From positions 1,435,409-1,499,408 of the forward strand of contig JAJEKV010000087.1 of the NCBI GenBank assembly GCA_021234155.1: a DNA stretch of 64,000 nucleotides, in the 5' to 3' direction. A program made the translations under genes and the position numbers. Shown one piece after another: positions 35,201-48,300 of the stretch. The notes beneath the pieces are model-generated. The model did no database searches. It was not told the origin of the DNA and saw only the letters and a list, made by a program, of their open reading frames with translations. Position 1 is the stretch's first letter, and each line of letters begins with the position of its first letter. Source of the stretch: Isoetes taiwanensis (Eukaryota; Streptophyta; Lycopodiopsida; Isoetales; Isoetaceae).

Positions 35201-38200
35201 CACCCCTCTACCTCAAGACCGGCCAAGGTCCTAGTCAAATCGACAAGGATAGAGCCTCCAAACGTAAAACCCTATGAGTTGCCGTGTTCTAGCGGTGGTT
35301 TGGCGCTTTGGGTGCCGAAGTTTTGGTCTTTTGCACTTGGGACATGGCGATCACATGCGATTGAGAACGCGAAGCAAGGGGAACCGACGGAATGGAGTTT
35401 GGACCTGCACTCTCCCGCCAGGCGCTTAGAAGTCAAGGGCCGCTTTTGCAGAAAGCAAGACATTCGTAAATTGTAATTAATGCATAGTACGGACTTAAAT
35501 TCTGATTTTTGTCAGCTAGCTTCCTAAGTCATCGCCAACATACACAGCCAACTTTCAAAAATTTTGGATATGGTTTAGATCAAATAGTTTGCACTAGAAC
35601 GGTCCGGCAGCCTGTTGTTAAGCCGAGCTGGCACACTTGCCCAAGTCAAACAAGGCCAGGACCTTGCAAGGCCTCCTCATTAGAGGGGAGAGTCCGAACC
35701 CCGTGAGGCGAGCCCCAAAAGCTTCCCCGAGGCAACTGCCTCCGGCAAATAGCCCGGCCGGGGGCGACGCTAAAGACCACACTCCCGATCTCGGTTCCTC
35801 GTGATCCGACCGTTGAATCCTTTGTTCCGTGAACCTGGTCCGAAGGTCCAAAAATCCAACATCCGTCCGGGAGAACATATCAAACCGCTAAGCGCCCCGC
35901 GGGCGACAAAAAGTAGAAACCAAAGTGTTTTGTCGTTCGGACATTACGGAGGTTCGAATGCCGATCCGACTTCGCCACATCGTCCGAATGCCAAAATTAC
36001 CTAGGGACCAAGTTACGGCCGGTTTTGGGTAAAAAGAAAGAAACACTACGCCAGACATTAAAAGATTCGCCAGCCCACCTCCTAGGCCAATTGATCACGA
36101 AAGTGTGTTGCACATGAGATAGTTTTACGCTTCTTCTCGAAGGGGTGGGCTTCGGCCACAAAACTTGGTCCCTAGGGCAATGTCGACGCTCGAGTCCATT
36201 GGCGAGACAGACATCACTTGCCCGAGAGGGAAGTTGCCCGTCCGCCGTGGCCTTCCGGAGAGGAATTTTGGGGCAAGCCGCTTCCGTGTGTTTTTAGGGT
36301 CCGTGCTCGCATCAACACCCCCTACCTCAAGACATCACGCCAAGGTCCTAGTCAAATGACAAGGATAGAGCCTCAAACGTAAACCCTATGAGTTGCCGTG
36401 TTCTAGCGTGGTTTGGCGCTTTGGGTGCCGAAGTTTTGGTCTTTTGCACTTGGGACGTGGCGCATCACATGCGCTTGAGAACGCGAAGCAAGGGGAACCG
36501 ACGGAATGGAGTTTGGACCTGTACTCCTCCCGTTGTGGCGCTTTAGAAGTCAAGGCCGCTTTTGTAGTAGCAAGACATTCAGTAAATTCGTAATTAATGC
36601 ATAGTACGGACTTAAATTTGATTTTTGTCAGCTAGCTTCCTAAGTCATCGCCAACATACATGCCAACTTTCAAAAATTTTGGATATGGTTTAGATCAAAT
36701 AGTTTGCACTAGAACGGTCCGCAGCTGTTGTTGTTGGGCGCCGAAGCTGGCACACTTGTCCAAGTCAAACAAGGCGGGACCTTGCAAGGCCTCCTCATTA
36801 GAGGGGAGAGTCCGAACCCCAGGAGGCGAGCCCCAAAAGCTTCCCCGAGGCAGCCTATATTCGCAGCGCCCACGGGGCGACGCTTAAAGACCACACTCCC
36901 CGGATCTCGGTTCGTGATCCGACCGTTGAATCCTTTGTTCCGTGAACCTGGTCCGAAGGTCCAAAAATCCAACATCCGCCGGGAGAACATATCAAACCGC
37001 TGAAGCCCTGGCGGGCGACAGTGTAGAAACCAAAGTGTTTTGTCGTCGGACATTGCGGAGGTTCGAAATGCCGATCCGACTTTCGCCACATCGTCCGGAA
37101 TGCCAAAATTACCCTAGGGACCAAGTTACACGGTTGGTTTTGGCAAAAGAAAGAAACACTTTACGCCCTACATTAAAGATTCGCCAGCCCACCTCCTAGG
37201 CCAATTGACTACGAAAGTGTGTTGCACATGAGATAGTTTGGCGCTTCTTCGAGAAGGTGGGCTTCTCGCCACAAAACTTGGTCCCTAGGGCAATGTCGAT
37301 GTTCGAGTCCATTGGCAGAGAGATCACGGTTGCGAGAGGGAAGCGCCCGCCCCGCCGCTGTGGCCCGGAGAGGAATTTTGGGGCAAGCCGCTTCCGGGTG
37401 GTTTTTAGGGTCCGTGGCGTCAAGGCCAACACCCCCTCTACCTCAAGACACCGGCAAGCAAGGTCCTAGTCAACTGACAAGGATAGAGCCTTCAAACGTA
37501 AACCCTATGAGTTGCCGTGTTCTAGCGTGGTTTTGCGTTTTTGGGTGCCGAAGTTTTGGTCTTTTGCACTTGGGACATGGCCGATCACATGCGATTGAGA
37601 ACGCGAAGCAAGGGGAACCGACGGAATGGAGTTTGGACTCAGACTCCTCCCGTTGTGGCGCTTAGAAGTCAAGGGCCGCTTTTGCGAGAGCAAGACATTC
37701 AGAATTCGTAATTAATGCATAGTACGGACTTAAATTCTGATTTTTGTCAGCCTAGCTTCCTAAGTCATCGCCAACATACTGAGCCAACTTTCAAAAATTT
37801 TGGATATGGTTTAGATCAAATAGTTTGCACTAGAACGGTCCGGGCAGCCTGTTGTTGGGCACCGAAGCCGCACACTTGCTCAAGTCAAACAAGGCCGGGG
37901 ACCTTGCAAGGCCTCCTCATTAGAGGGGAGAGTCCGAACCCGGTGAGGCGAGCCCCAAAGCTTCCCGAGGCAGCCCTGTCCCGGGCTCCCCGGGGCGACG
38001 CTTAAAGACCACACTCCGGGATCTGGTTCCCGTGATCCGGACCCTTGAATCCTTTGTTCCGTGAACCTGGTCCGAAGGTCCAAAAATCCAACATCCGGCC
38101 CAGGAGAACATATCAAACCGCCGGGCTGCCCCGCTGGGCGACAAGTAGAAACCAAAGTGTTTTGTCGTTCGGACATTACGGAGGTTCAAATGCCGATCCG

Positions 38201-40016
38201 ACTTCGCCACATCGTCCGGAATGCCAAAATTACCCTAGGGACCAAGTTACACCTGGGCCGGTTTTGCAAAAGAAAGAAACACTTACTGCACATTGCAAGA
38301 TTCAGCAGCCCACCTCCTAGGCCAATTGACTACGAGTGTGTTGCACATGAGATAGTTTACGCTTCTTCGAGAAGGGGTGGGCTTCGCCACAAAACTTGGT
38401 CCCTAGGGCAATGTCGACGCTCGAGTCCATTGGCGAGATGTGATCACGGTTCCAGAGAGGGAAGTTGCCCGTCCGCCAGCGTGGCCGGGGAGAGGAATTT
38501 TGGGGCAAGCCGCTTCGGGTGGTTTTAGGGTCCGTGCTCAAGGCCAACACCCCCTCTACCTCAAGACACGGCAAGAAGGTCCTAGTCAAATCGACAAGGA
38601 TAGAGCCTCCAAACGTAAACCCTATGAGTTGCCGTGTTCTAGCGGTGGTTTGGCGTTTTTGGGTGCCGAAGTTTTGGTCTTTTGCACTTGGGACATGGCC
38701 GATCACATGCAGTTGAGAACGCGAAGCAAGGGAACTGACGGAATGGAGTTTGGACTTGTACTCCTCCCGTTGTGGCGCTTAGAAGTCAAGGGCCGCTTTT
38801 GTAAAGAGCAAGACATTCGTAAATTTCGTAATTAATGCATAGTACGGACTTAAATTCTGATTTTTGTCGCCTAGCTTCCTAAGTCATCGCCAACATACAT
38901 GCCAACTTTCAAAAATTTTGGATATGGTTTAGATCAAATAGTTTGCACTAGAACGGTCAAGGCGGCTTTGTTGTTGGGCAGCCGAGCTGGCACACTTGCC
39001 CAAGTCAAACAAGGCGGGACCTTGCAAGGCCTCCTCATTAGAGGGGGAGAGTCCGAACCCCGTGAGGCGAGCCCCAAAAAAGCTTCCCCGAGGCAGCCTT
39101 TCGGCAAAGCCCCACGGGGCGACGCTTAAAGACCACACTCCCGGGATCTCGGTCTCGTGATCCGACCGTTGAATCCTTTGTTCCGTGAACCTGGTCCGAG
39201 AAGGTCCAAAAATCCAACATCCGTCCGGGAGAACATATCAAACCGCGAAGCGCCCCAGCGGGCGACAAAGTAGAAACTAAAGTGTTTTGTCGTTCTGACA
39301 TTGCGGAGGTTCAAATGCCGATCCGACTTCGCCACACGTCCGGAATGCCAAAATTACCCTAGGGACCAAGTTACACCTGGCTTTTTGCAAAAATAAAGAA
39401 ACACTTACGCCCTACATTGCAAAAGATTCGCCAGCCCACCTCCTAGGCCAATTGATTCACGAAAGTGCGTTGCACATTAGTTTTGGCGCTTCGAGAAGGG
39501 GTGGGCTTCGCCACAAAACTTGGTCCCTAGGGCAATGTTGACGCTTTGAGTCCATTGGCGAGACGTGATCACGGTTCCGGAGAGGGGAAGTTGCCCGTCC
39601 GCCGCCCGGGCCTTCGGGGAGAGGACTTTTGGGGCAAGCCGCCTCGGGTGGTTTTAGGGTCCGTGCTCAAGGCCAACACCCCCTCTACGCCAAGACACGG
39701 CGCCAAGGTCCTAGTCAAATCGACAAGCATAGAGCCTCCCAAACGTAAACCCTATGAGTTGCCGGTTCTAGCGGGTTTTGCGTTTTGGGTGCCGAAGTTT
39801 TGGTCTTTTGCACTTGGGGCGTGGCCAATCACATGCGAATTGAGAATGCGAAGCAAGCGGAACCGACGGAATGGAGTTTGGACCACTCCTCCCCGCTGTG
39901 GCGCTTAGAAGTCAAGGCCCGCTTTTGCAAAGAGCAAGACATTCGTAAATTAAAAGTAATTAATGCATAGTAACGGACTTAAATTTGATTTTTGTCGGCC
40001 TAGCTTCCTAAGTCAG
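29283..40016. repeat. Tandem array of a 1.12-kb unit, about 9.6 copies
   Basis: The anchor TAATTAATGCAT recurs at 29883, 30999, 32118, 33238, 34362, 35474, 36591, 37709, 38829 and 39957, giving spacings of 1112-1128 bp. Other invariant words are CCAAAATTACCCTAGGGACC, CTTGGTCCCTAGGGCAATGT, GAATTTTGGGGCAAG, AACGTAAACCCTATGAG, GATCAAATAGTTTGCAC and CATTAGAGGGG. The first copy is partial at its left, the last ends at CTTCCTAAGTCA. All copies have the same orientation. No reading frame survives in all copies because of frequent 1-4 base indels, so the unit is most likely non-coding. I recognise no known repeat family in it. Confidence 0.95.
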
Positions 40017-40430
40017 CTAGCTTGTTGAGATAAACTACATCTTCGCATGTTGGTAGGGTATTAGTTCTCATAGCGGGGACAAAATTAAAAAATAAATATA
40101 TATATAAATGTCGTCAGAATGTTTAACACGTAGCTACATATACTATTGGTGGAAACCTAACCTTTTAAATCTAACAAAATAAAATTTTAAGATAAACTAC
40201 ATCTTTGCATGTTGGTAAGGTATTAGTTATCGAAAGGTGTAAGGTATTACTAGTTATCATCATCGTATTATATACCTCATAGCTCAACGGATGTACCACA
40301 AAACATTGAACATTTTCATGGTGGTATATTTCATAACTTTAACGGGTGTAGCAAGTCAAATAAACCCCTATCCAGTTAAATAAACCCATGTATCAAGTGT
40401 ACATGCATTCAAAAAAAAAAAAAAAAAAAA
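40017..40430. repeat. AT-rich linker with a 40-bp repeat and poly-A
   Basis: GATAAACTACATCTTCGCAT / GATAAACTACATCTTTGCAT followed by GTTGGTA(G/A)GGTATTAGTT occurs at about 40030 and 40192. A 20-A tract (40411-40430) precedes the first copy of the 2.8-kb duplication. Confidence 0.8.
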
Positions 40431-43280
40431 CCTTAAACCTGTTCAAACAGACTTTCTACCTTTCCAAGACCTTTTGCAAAGACCTTTTTAAGGTACAATT
40501 AGCAGCCCTAAGTTTAAAACAGGTGTATTTCAACTTAGGCCATAACATGGTTACAGTTTCAACAATAAACACATACATCTCAATTAGAATATTCAAACTT
40601 AAAGGCCGACCTTAATGCCAAAGAAACTTGTTTTTCCAAAATTGTCACATTACAAGAGAAGAGTTCCTGATATTCTAGACAGCAATCAGAATACTTATAT
40701 CCATTAAACTTACAGCAATATCCAGCAGGCCATATGGATTAAGAATGTAATGCCCTTCAAGAATTCAAAACATTAGATCTCCAAAAATCCAATAGTACAA
40801 AGATATCTCAGCGAAAAACTTCCTTTATCATGTCTTGTAAGCTTATCCAAATTTGAAATAATTTGAACGAACATACACAGGAGCAAGAAATCCCGTTACC
40901 TGCAGTGAAACCAGAGGACAGTTAGCCTAAGAAGGGTAAGAGCCTAAGTCACTAGCAGGTAAGCTACGGATCTCTTGGGCTCATCGCCCTTCACCTTGCA
41001 TGTTTGTAAAACAAATGCAGGTAGGTCCAATCATGTAACTAGCATCAGCAAGAGCATACTGTGTTTATAGCCATTATTACCATTTAGGCATAAAGCAATA
41101 GAGGAAAAGGGAAAAGGACCTCAAAATGATCAAGTTCCAAACCTGCTCAGTAATTAGAATTTCCATAAAGCCAATGTGTAGTAGTACCGTTAACCATTTC
41201 ACATCCAGCCCTAGTTCTAGAATTCTAAGTATTTTCTGCAATTAGCCCCAAGCATTTACACTATGGCACTGTTAAAGCTATCTCAACATGAAGTTAATGT
41301 CTGCAAGACTCTAAATCACTATAAACCTGTTTTATTAATACCAACAAACAAACTGATATACATCAGAGTGATATTTTAATAAAACGCACAATGGTTCCTG
41401 GAGCAAAGATAACATCAATAATCATTTTAATTTAAACAAACTGCAGCCATCATAAAAGTGCAGCAAGCTACAGCAACATGCAGCAAGCCCCAAGGCAACA
41501 GGGAAAATATGTGCATGCATGCCTTCTTAAAAATTGAAGCTACACGGTTTCAGCTAGTCAGCCAGTATTAATGTAAATGGCCAGGAATATTAGATCCATA
41601 CATAACTTAGAGCAGGATAAAGATATCAGAACTGAAAATGCCCTAAGATCTAAGTTAAGATAATAACTGAAACGTCATGGGTGGATGTAAAGCACCACAT
41701 CTGCTAATAGTCCTGATTAAGGATATCCAACTCTGTGTCAAATTATATATCCTATCATAAACTAGAGAGTTAAATACTATATTATCCGCTCTGTTGCTTA
41801 CACTAGGCTAGCATATCTTATGTACAATAGCTCAGCCAGATAGAAATGGAAATTTCACTATAATTTAAAGTTAGCATACTGCAATCTCAGATCACCTTAA
41901 ACAAATGCAAATCCCAGTTCTAGAACCAAGCTATATCCTACACAAGTGTAATATCCCATAATATGCAGCCATTTTCAAGCGAATATGCTGTAACATAGAA
42001 TTGATTATGCATCCAACCTGAATTGTAGATGTCGGATTATCTTTAGTTTGAGCAGCTGGTGGAATGCAGACACCTGATGGGTACGAATTTAAGTGCTAGT
42101 GCCATGTGCAAATGCCATTGTAGCCGTGGTAGAGGGCGCTTCCGGGGTGCCTTCCATAGATTTTGAATTTTTTCCATCTCCTTGTTCCTTGTCGGCTCTT
42201 GCAAATTCTCAGCGATTCTAGTGAGCCCATAAGGAGTTCCTTTGCAATTTTTTACAGAGAACATAATATGCAAGGCTGCCAAGCGCATGCTACATTCAGA
42301 TTACCTTTCTTTCATGATATGCTAAGCCATGTTTCTGAGCGGCAAATCCTCAACAATCCTGCTATATATGGCAATTTTTTCCGGGCCGATTTACTAAAGC
42401 CCTTGATACCGTCTGTCCTACAGTCATCAAATACGCCTGCATGCCTGGAGGCCAGCTCCGATTCAAGAATGTACATGTCCAACTACTTTTTCCGGTATCA
42501 TGCCTTGTGCTTACTTCTGTTGCCGTTTATTCGCAACCCTAAAATGCAGAGATGTATAATTTAACAATAAGCAATAAGCATTTGTATAATTCCAGTTTCA
42601 CCTTATAGAATACATGATTTTAACTTGTTTTGGAAGTTCCATGGTCCACATATATCTTGTTCCACTTCACGTACTTACCATGCTCTAAGGCCACAACACT
42701 TAGATCTGCCCATATAACTTAGATCTGCCCATATAACGTCCATCAGCCATATGTAGACTAGAAAATCCTCTAGTTTATCAATTTTCTTTTTTACATGCCT
42801 TTGCAATAACATGCATCCTAGAAAGTCAAAACAAGTTCCAATGTCTAGATAATTCAACTCGGAGAGATTTTACCTTTTACTTGTGAGCCCAATTCGCCCG
42901 AGAAGAGAAGGAAAAGGCACTTATCCCATACATATTTAAGCAAAGCTTAAAACTCAAGTCAGGTTCACATTCCAAGGTTCACATTCCAACGTGGGAAAGG
43001 GTTATATGAGTCATACCATAAACAGATTATCAGTTACAGTCCCACATGATAAACAGAAGCACATCATAGACTAAACCCATCTTATCATTATATCTGGTGA
43101 TTTAACCATAATAACCATAACACCAATAAATTCAAGGTTATGGACAATATTCTAAAAAAGCTCCATATTTGTAACTCACAACTGCATTACACTGGTTCCC
43201 CATGTTCTTGGGAACTTTGAAAACTAAACTTTATATTGCCTCATGTTACGCATAAAAATCTCGATCATTATAATAAAAAA
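40431..43280. repeat. 2.85-kb direct duplication, copy 1
   Basis: Starts CCTTAAACCTGTTCAAACAG and ends CTCGATCATTATAATAAAAA, matching copy 2 (44234-47040) almost throughout. Copy 1 has an extra ~35 bp near 40565-40600. Contained frames (42043-42564) are fragmentary: on the minus strand ESELASRHAGVFDDCRTDG and MAFAHGTSTQIRTHQ-like pieces recur in both copies but shift frame. Exons of an unknown gene are possible. No domain is recognised. A small internal repeat of TTAGATCTGCCCATATAAC lies near 42710-42735. Confidence 0.9.
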
Positions 43281-44233
43281 AGCCTGCCTCCTACCGTAGG
43301 TCAGGGTGGGCCAAAATTCATAAATAGATTTAGCAACAAGGAGAGGAGGACCTTGTTGCCAAAGCCCTACCCTACCTATATTGCCTAATTGTACAAGTAT
43401 TTATTATTCTTTAACGTGCCAATGGCAAGCAAGTGGACCAATAAAGAGAGCAAGCTACATGTTAAGAGTACTAGTATGTACGAATGCCTGCCTACCCTAT
43501 ATATGTTCCAGAAATATAATGTATGCACATTACATTTTGAAAACTTGATCAAAAACTTCTTTATTGTATAGAATGCAAAGAAGCATCTGAGTGAGTATAG
43601 ATATAAGGAAAAATCTCGAAAAGGATTACCTTCAAAGCTCGCCCAGTATGGTCTGCAATAGCCCAATGGCAATTCATATTCATAAGCCCAATGGCAATTT
43701 ATTTCATATGAAAGTCTTCTTGAAAAATTATGTCCAATCTCATCATGTACCAAAAGGTCTTGGTGAGGTTGTTGACCCACAACTATTCATATGAAATATG
43801 CTTCTCAATAAGTCATCGATAATCCAGCACAGTCTTAATAGAGAAGTCAGGTTCCATAATGTCATTAACATTTAGAACAGTCAAGGGTTGCATAATGTCA
43901 TTAACATTTAGAACAATCAAGTTGCACGTACCATACTGCAACTAGAACAGGAGTCTCAAGCTACAAGTGCTGAGGTGCATTTCCTTATTCTTGATATATG
44001 CCAAGACAGTTTGAACTCCAGAGCTCGGACTGTCCTATCTGCAATACTATATGAGTTGTACAGGTTCACTTATCGATTACTTGCATTAGAATAATCCTTT
44101 CCAGCATCCGTCATTCTCCTAATAATCAATATAGTCATCAGTACTTATGAATATTTTAAACAACCACCTGAAAATTGAGTAACCATGACTATGGTCTCTA
44201 GTATAACTAGAGAACTGAGTATTGATAAAAAAA
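43281..44233. other. Spacer between the two 2.8-kb copies
   Basis: AT-rich sequence with a 33-bp internal repeat (ATAATGTCATTAACATTTAG at about 43857 and 43893). The 131-codon frame 43385-43780 has no recognised motif. No gene is supported. Confidence 0.5.
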
Positions 44234-47034
44234 CCTTAAACCTGTTCAAACAGACTTTCTACCTTTCCAAGACCTTTTGCAAAGACCTTTTTAAGGTACA
44301 ATTAGCAGCCCTAAGTTTAAAACAGGTGTATTTTAACTTAGGCCATAACATGGTTACAGTTTCAAACTCAAAAGCCGACCTTAATGCCAAAGAAACTTGT
44401 TTTTCCAAAATTGTCACATTACAAGAGAAGAGTTCCTGATATTCTAGACGTTGAATCGAATACTTATATCCATTAAACTTACAGCAATATCCAGCAGGCC
44501 ATATGGATTAAGAATGTAATGCCCTTCAAGAATTCAAAACATTAGATCTCCAAAAAATCCAATAGTACAAAGATATCTCAGCGAAAAACTTCCTTTATCA
44601 TGTCTTGTAAGCTTATCCAAATTTGAAATAATTTGAACTTAACATACACAAGGAGCAAGAAATCCTGTTACCGCAGCGGGAAACCAGAGGACGCTTAGCC
44701 TAAGAAGGGTAAGAGCCTAAGTCACTAGCAGGTGTAAGCTACGGATCTCTTTGGGCTCATCGCCTTCACCTTGCATGTTTGTAAAACAAATGCAGGTAGG
44801 TCCAATCATGTAACTAGCATCAGCAAGAGCATACTGTGTTTATAGCCATTATTACCATTTAGGCATAAAGCAATAGAGGAAAAGGGAAAAGGACCTCAAA
44901 ATGATCAAGTTCCAAACCTGCTCAGTAATTAGAATTTCCATAAAGCCAATGTGTAGTAGTACCGTTAACCATTTCACATCCAGCCCTAGTTCTAGAATTC
45001 TAAGTATTTCCTGCAATTAGCCCCAAGCATTTACACTATGGCACTGTTAAAGCTATCTCAACGTGAAGTTAATGTCTGCAAGACTCTAAATCACTATAAA
45101 CCTGTTTTATTAATACCAACAAACAAACTGATATATATCAGAGTGATATTTTAATAAAACGCACAATGGTTCCTGGTGCAAAGATAACATCAATAATCAT
45201 TTTAATTTAAACAAACTGCAGCCATCATAAAAAGTGCAGCAAGCTAAAGCAACATGCAGCAAGCCCCAAGGCAACAGGGAAAAGATGTGCATGCATGCCT
45301 TCTTAAAAATTGAAGCTACACGGTTTCAAATTAGTCACCAAGATAATGTAAATGGCCGTGAATATTAGATCCATACATAACTTAGAGCGGGGATAAAGAT
45401 ATCGAACTGAAAATGCCCTAAGATCTAAGTTAAGATAATAATCAAAACGTCATGGGTGGATGTAAAGCACCACATCTCGCTAATAGTCCCGATTAAGGAT
45501 ATCCAACTCGTGGTCAAATTATATATCCTATCATAAACTAGAGAGTTAAATACTATATTATCCGGGCCATTTGCTTACACTAGGCTAGCATATCTTATGT
45601 ACAATAGCTCACGATAGAAATGGAAATTTCACTATAATTTAAAGTTAGCATCTTGCAATCTCGCATCACCTTAAACAAATGCAAATCCCGGTTCTAGAAC
45701 CAAGCTATATCCTACACAAGTGTAATATCCCATAATATGCAGCCATTTTCGCTTAATATCTTTAACATAGAATTGATTATGCATCCAACCTGAATTGTAG
45801 ATGTCGGATTATCTTTAGTTTGAGCAGTTGGTGGAATCGCACACCTGATGGGTACGAATTTGAGTGCTAGTGCCATGTGCAAATGCCATTGTAGCCGTGG
45901 TAGAGGGCGCCCGGTGCCTTCCATAGATTTTGAATTTTTCCATCTCCTTGTTCCTTTGTCGGCTCTTGCAAATTCTCAACGATTCTAGTGAGCCCATAAG
46001 GAGTTCCTTTGCAATTTTTACGAGAGAACATAATATGCAAGGCTGCTGCCGCATGCTACATTCAGATTACCTTTCTTTCATGATATGCTAAGCCATGTTT
46101 CTGGGCGGCAAATCCTCAACAATCCTGCTATATATGGCAATTTTTTCCGGGCCGATTTACTAAAGCCCTTGATACCGTCTGTCCTACAATCATCAAATAC
46201 GCCTGCATGCCTGGAGGCCAGCTCCGATTCAAGAATTTACATGTCCAACTACTTTTTCCGGTATCATGCCTTGTGCTTACTTCTGTCGCGTTTATGCGCA
46301 ACCCTAAAATGCAGAGATGTATAATTTAACAATAAGCAATAAGCATTTGTATAATTCCAGTTTCACCTTATAGAATACATGATTTTAACTTGTTTTGGAA
46401 GTTCCATGGTCCACATATATCTTGTTCCACTTCACGTACTTACCATGCTCTAAGGCCACAACACTTAGATCTGCCCATATAACTTAGATCTGCCCATATA
46501 ACATCCATCAGCCATATGTAGACTAGAAAATCCTCTAGTTTATCAATTTTCTTTTTTACATGCCTTTGCAATAACATGCATCCTAGAAAGTCAAAACAAG
46601 TTCCAATGTCTAGATAATTCAACTTCGAGAGATTTTACCTTTACTTGTGAGCCCAATTCTGGCCTGAGAAGAGAAGGAAAAGGCACTTATCCCATACATA
46701 TTTAAGCAAAGCTTAAAACTCAAGTCAGGTTCACATTCCAAGGTTCACATTCCAACGTGGGAAAGGGTTATATGAGTCATACCATAAACAGATTATCAGT
46801 TACAGTCCCACATGATAAACAGAAGCACATCATAGACTAAACCCATCTTATCATTATATCTGGTGATTTAACCATAATAACCATAACACCAATAAATTCA
46901 AGGTTATGGACAATATTCTAAAAGCTCCATATTTGTAACTCACAACTGCATTACACTGGTTCCCCATGTTCTTGGGAGCTTTGAAAACTAAACTTTATAT
47001 TGCCTCATGTTACGATAAAAATCTCGATCATTAT

Positions 47035-47040
<6 letters not shown>
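44234..47040. repeat. 2.85-kb direct duplication, copy 2
   Basis: Colinear with 40431-43280 at high identity. Differences are concentrated at CAG/CTG/CCG triplets (for example GACAGTTAG at about 40917 against GACGCTTAG at about 44691). It ends directly at a 41-A tract rather than at the spacer sequence that follows copy 1. Confidence 0.9.

Positions 47041-47079
<39 letters not shown>
47039..47079 (+). repeat. 41-base poly-A tract
   Basis: Uninterrupted A run at the junction between the second 2.8-kb copy and an internal copy of the CACTA subterminal motif. Confidence 0.95.
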
Positions 47080-47081
<2 letters not shown>

Positions 47082-47084
47082 AAA

Positions 47085-47165
47085 AAGCATAAACGCCGCT
47101 CAACGACGCTTTTTGTCGCCGCTTAACGACGCCACGACGCCGCTTAACGACACTGCGGATTTTAA
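47085..47165 (+). repeat. Internal cluster of CACTA subterminal-type repeats
   Basis: Three consecutive copies, ACGCCGCTCAACGACGC, TCGCCGCTTAACGACGCC and ACGCCGCTTAACGACACT, match the motif found at both ends of the element, 18.4 kb from the left end and 4.4 kb from the right end. This suggests that one element end was captured or that two related elements fused. Confidence 0.8.
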
Positions 47166-48300
47166 ATCGAAAACAATGGCAATCCCCGCTTATTTTCGAG
47201 CAAGCAAAGCTTATGGAGGAGCATTTTTTGAGGCGACAAGCGCGGATCTACTTTGGGGTCTATTCTAAGTGTAAGACAAGCTTCATAAGGTATGTTTTGG
47301 ATCAACCAACCTTCGCTTTTTGAATCTAAACTTGTTTTTGGGTAGATTTAGGGCTTTTTGTATTTGTTGTTTGTTCTTCCTTCAACCTTCATTCTTCTTC
47401 TTCCATTCTTGCATCCTTCTTCCATACATATTCTTCCATTCCCTTTGTCATCTTCTTCTTCGATTCTTCCTCCTCTTATACTACTTCTTCCTCCTCTTAT
47501 TCAAATTCTTACTCTTAATCCCTCCTCTTGCGCTTCATCTTCTTCAGTATTCTTCCTCCCATTTTCGGGTTCCTCCTCTTCTTCTTAGCCTTTTCTTCTT
47601 CGGAATTCTTCCATTCTTTCTTCTAATTTTTTTCCCATCTAAGAAGACGCGTTAAAAGGCAGACCCTTCTTCTTTCCAAAATTTTTCCTTATTAGTTGTT
47701 TTATACTATTTCTTTTTCTAATCATTGAATTTTTTTTGTTTTGCATGTACACTCCTAGCAAAATGTGTTGTTCTTGCAAAACAAGTTGGCACCTCTTCCG
47801 TGTAAGGATTTAATTTTTTCAATACGCTTAATAAAATACTAATGCTTTATTTAGGTTAAATTGTTATCCAAGAAGGGACGCCATTGAAACCACCCTCCCC
47901 ATTGATTTTCCATATTTTTGTTTCCTTTAAGTTGTTTATTTATACTAATATTTTACTAATCATTGAATTTATTGTTTTGCATGTACACTCCTAGCAAATG
48001 CGCTGTTTGTGCAAAAACAACTTTACACCTTGTAAATGTGTAAGCATTTAATTTTCAATATGCTTAATGTATTGATTAATGTATTTAGCTTAATTTATTG
48101 ATTAATGTATTTAGCTAAAAAATTGGGGCTTCATTTATTTTTGTATTTTTTAATATATTTGGTTTACATCATTTAATGACGTTAAAATCTTATATTTCTT
48201 TTTATTGGTTAAATTCATTTTATAGGCTTTAAATTAAATGTATTAACTTCATTCATAATAAATGTGTTATTATTATTTTTTTCAATTTATAAAACCCCAA
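47166..48300. other. Pyrimidine-rich stretch, no gene
   Basis: 47380-47640 is strongly C/T-rich (TTCTTC and CCTCCTC words), which makes long but low-complexity leucine/serine/phenylalanine frames. 47740-48140 repeats TTTTGCATGTACACTCCTAG with AAAAT(G)TG and ATTAATGTATTTAGCT words. Nothing coding is supported. Confidence 0.5.

Noticed and set aside
29300-40000. Dozens of 60-170-codon frames on both strands in the tandem array
   Set aside because: No frame is kept across all units; indels shift it from copy to copy, so the repeated open stretches are by-products of the repeat.
40431-47040. The two 2.8-kb copies as LTRs of one retrotransposon
   Set aside because: The edges are A-rich and lack TG...CA termini, target-site duplications, a primer-binding site and a polypurine tract.
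47320-47655. Leucine/phenylalanine/serine-rich frames
   Set aside because: They arise from C/T-rich low-complexity DNA and show no domain.
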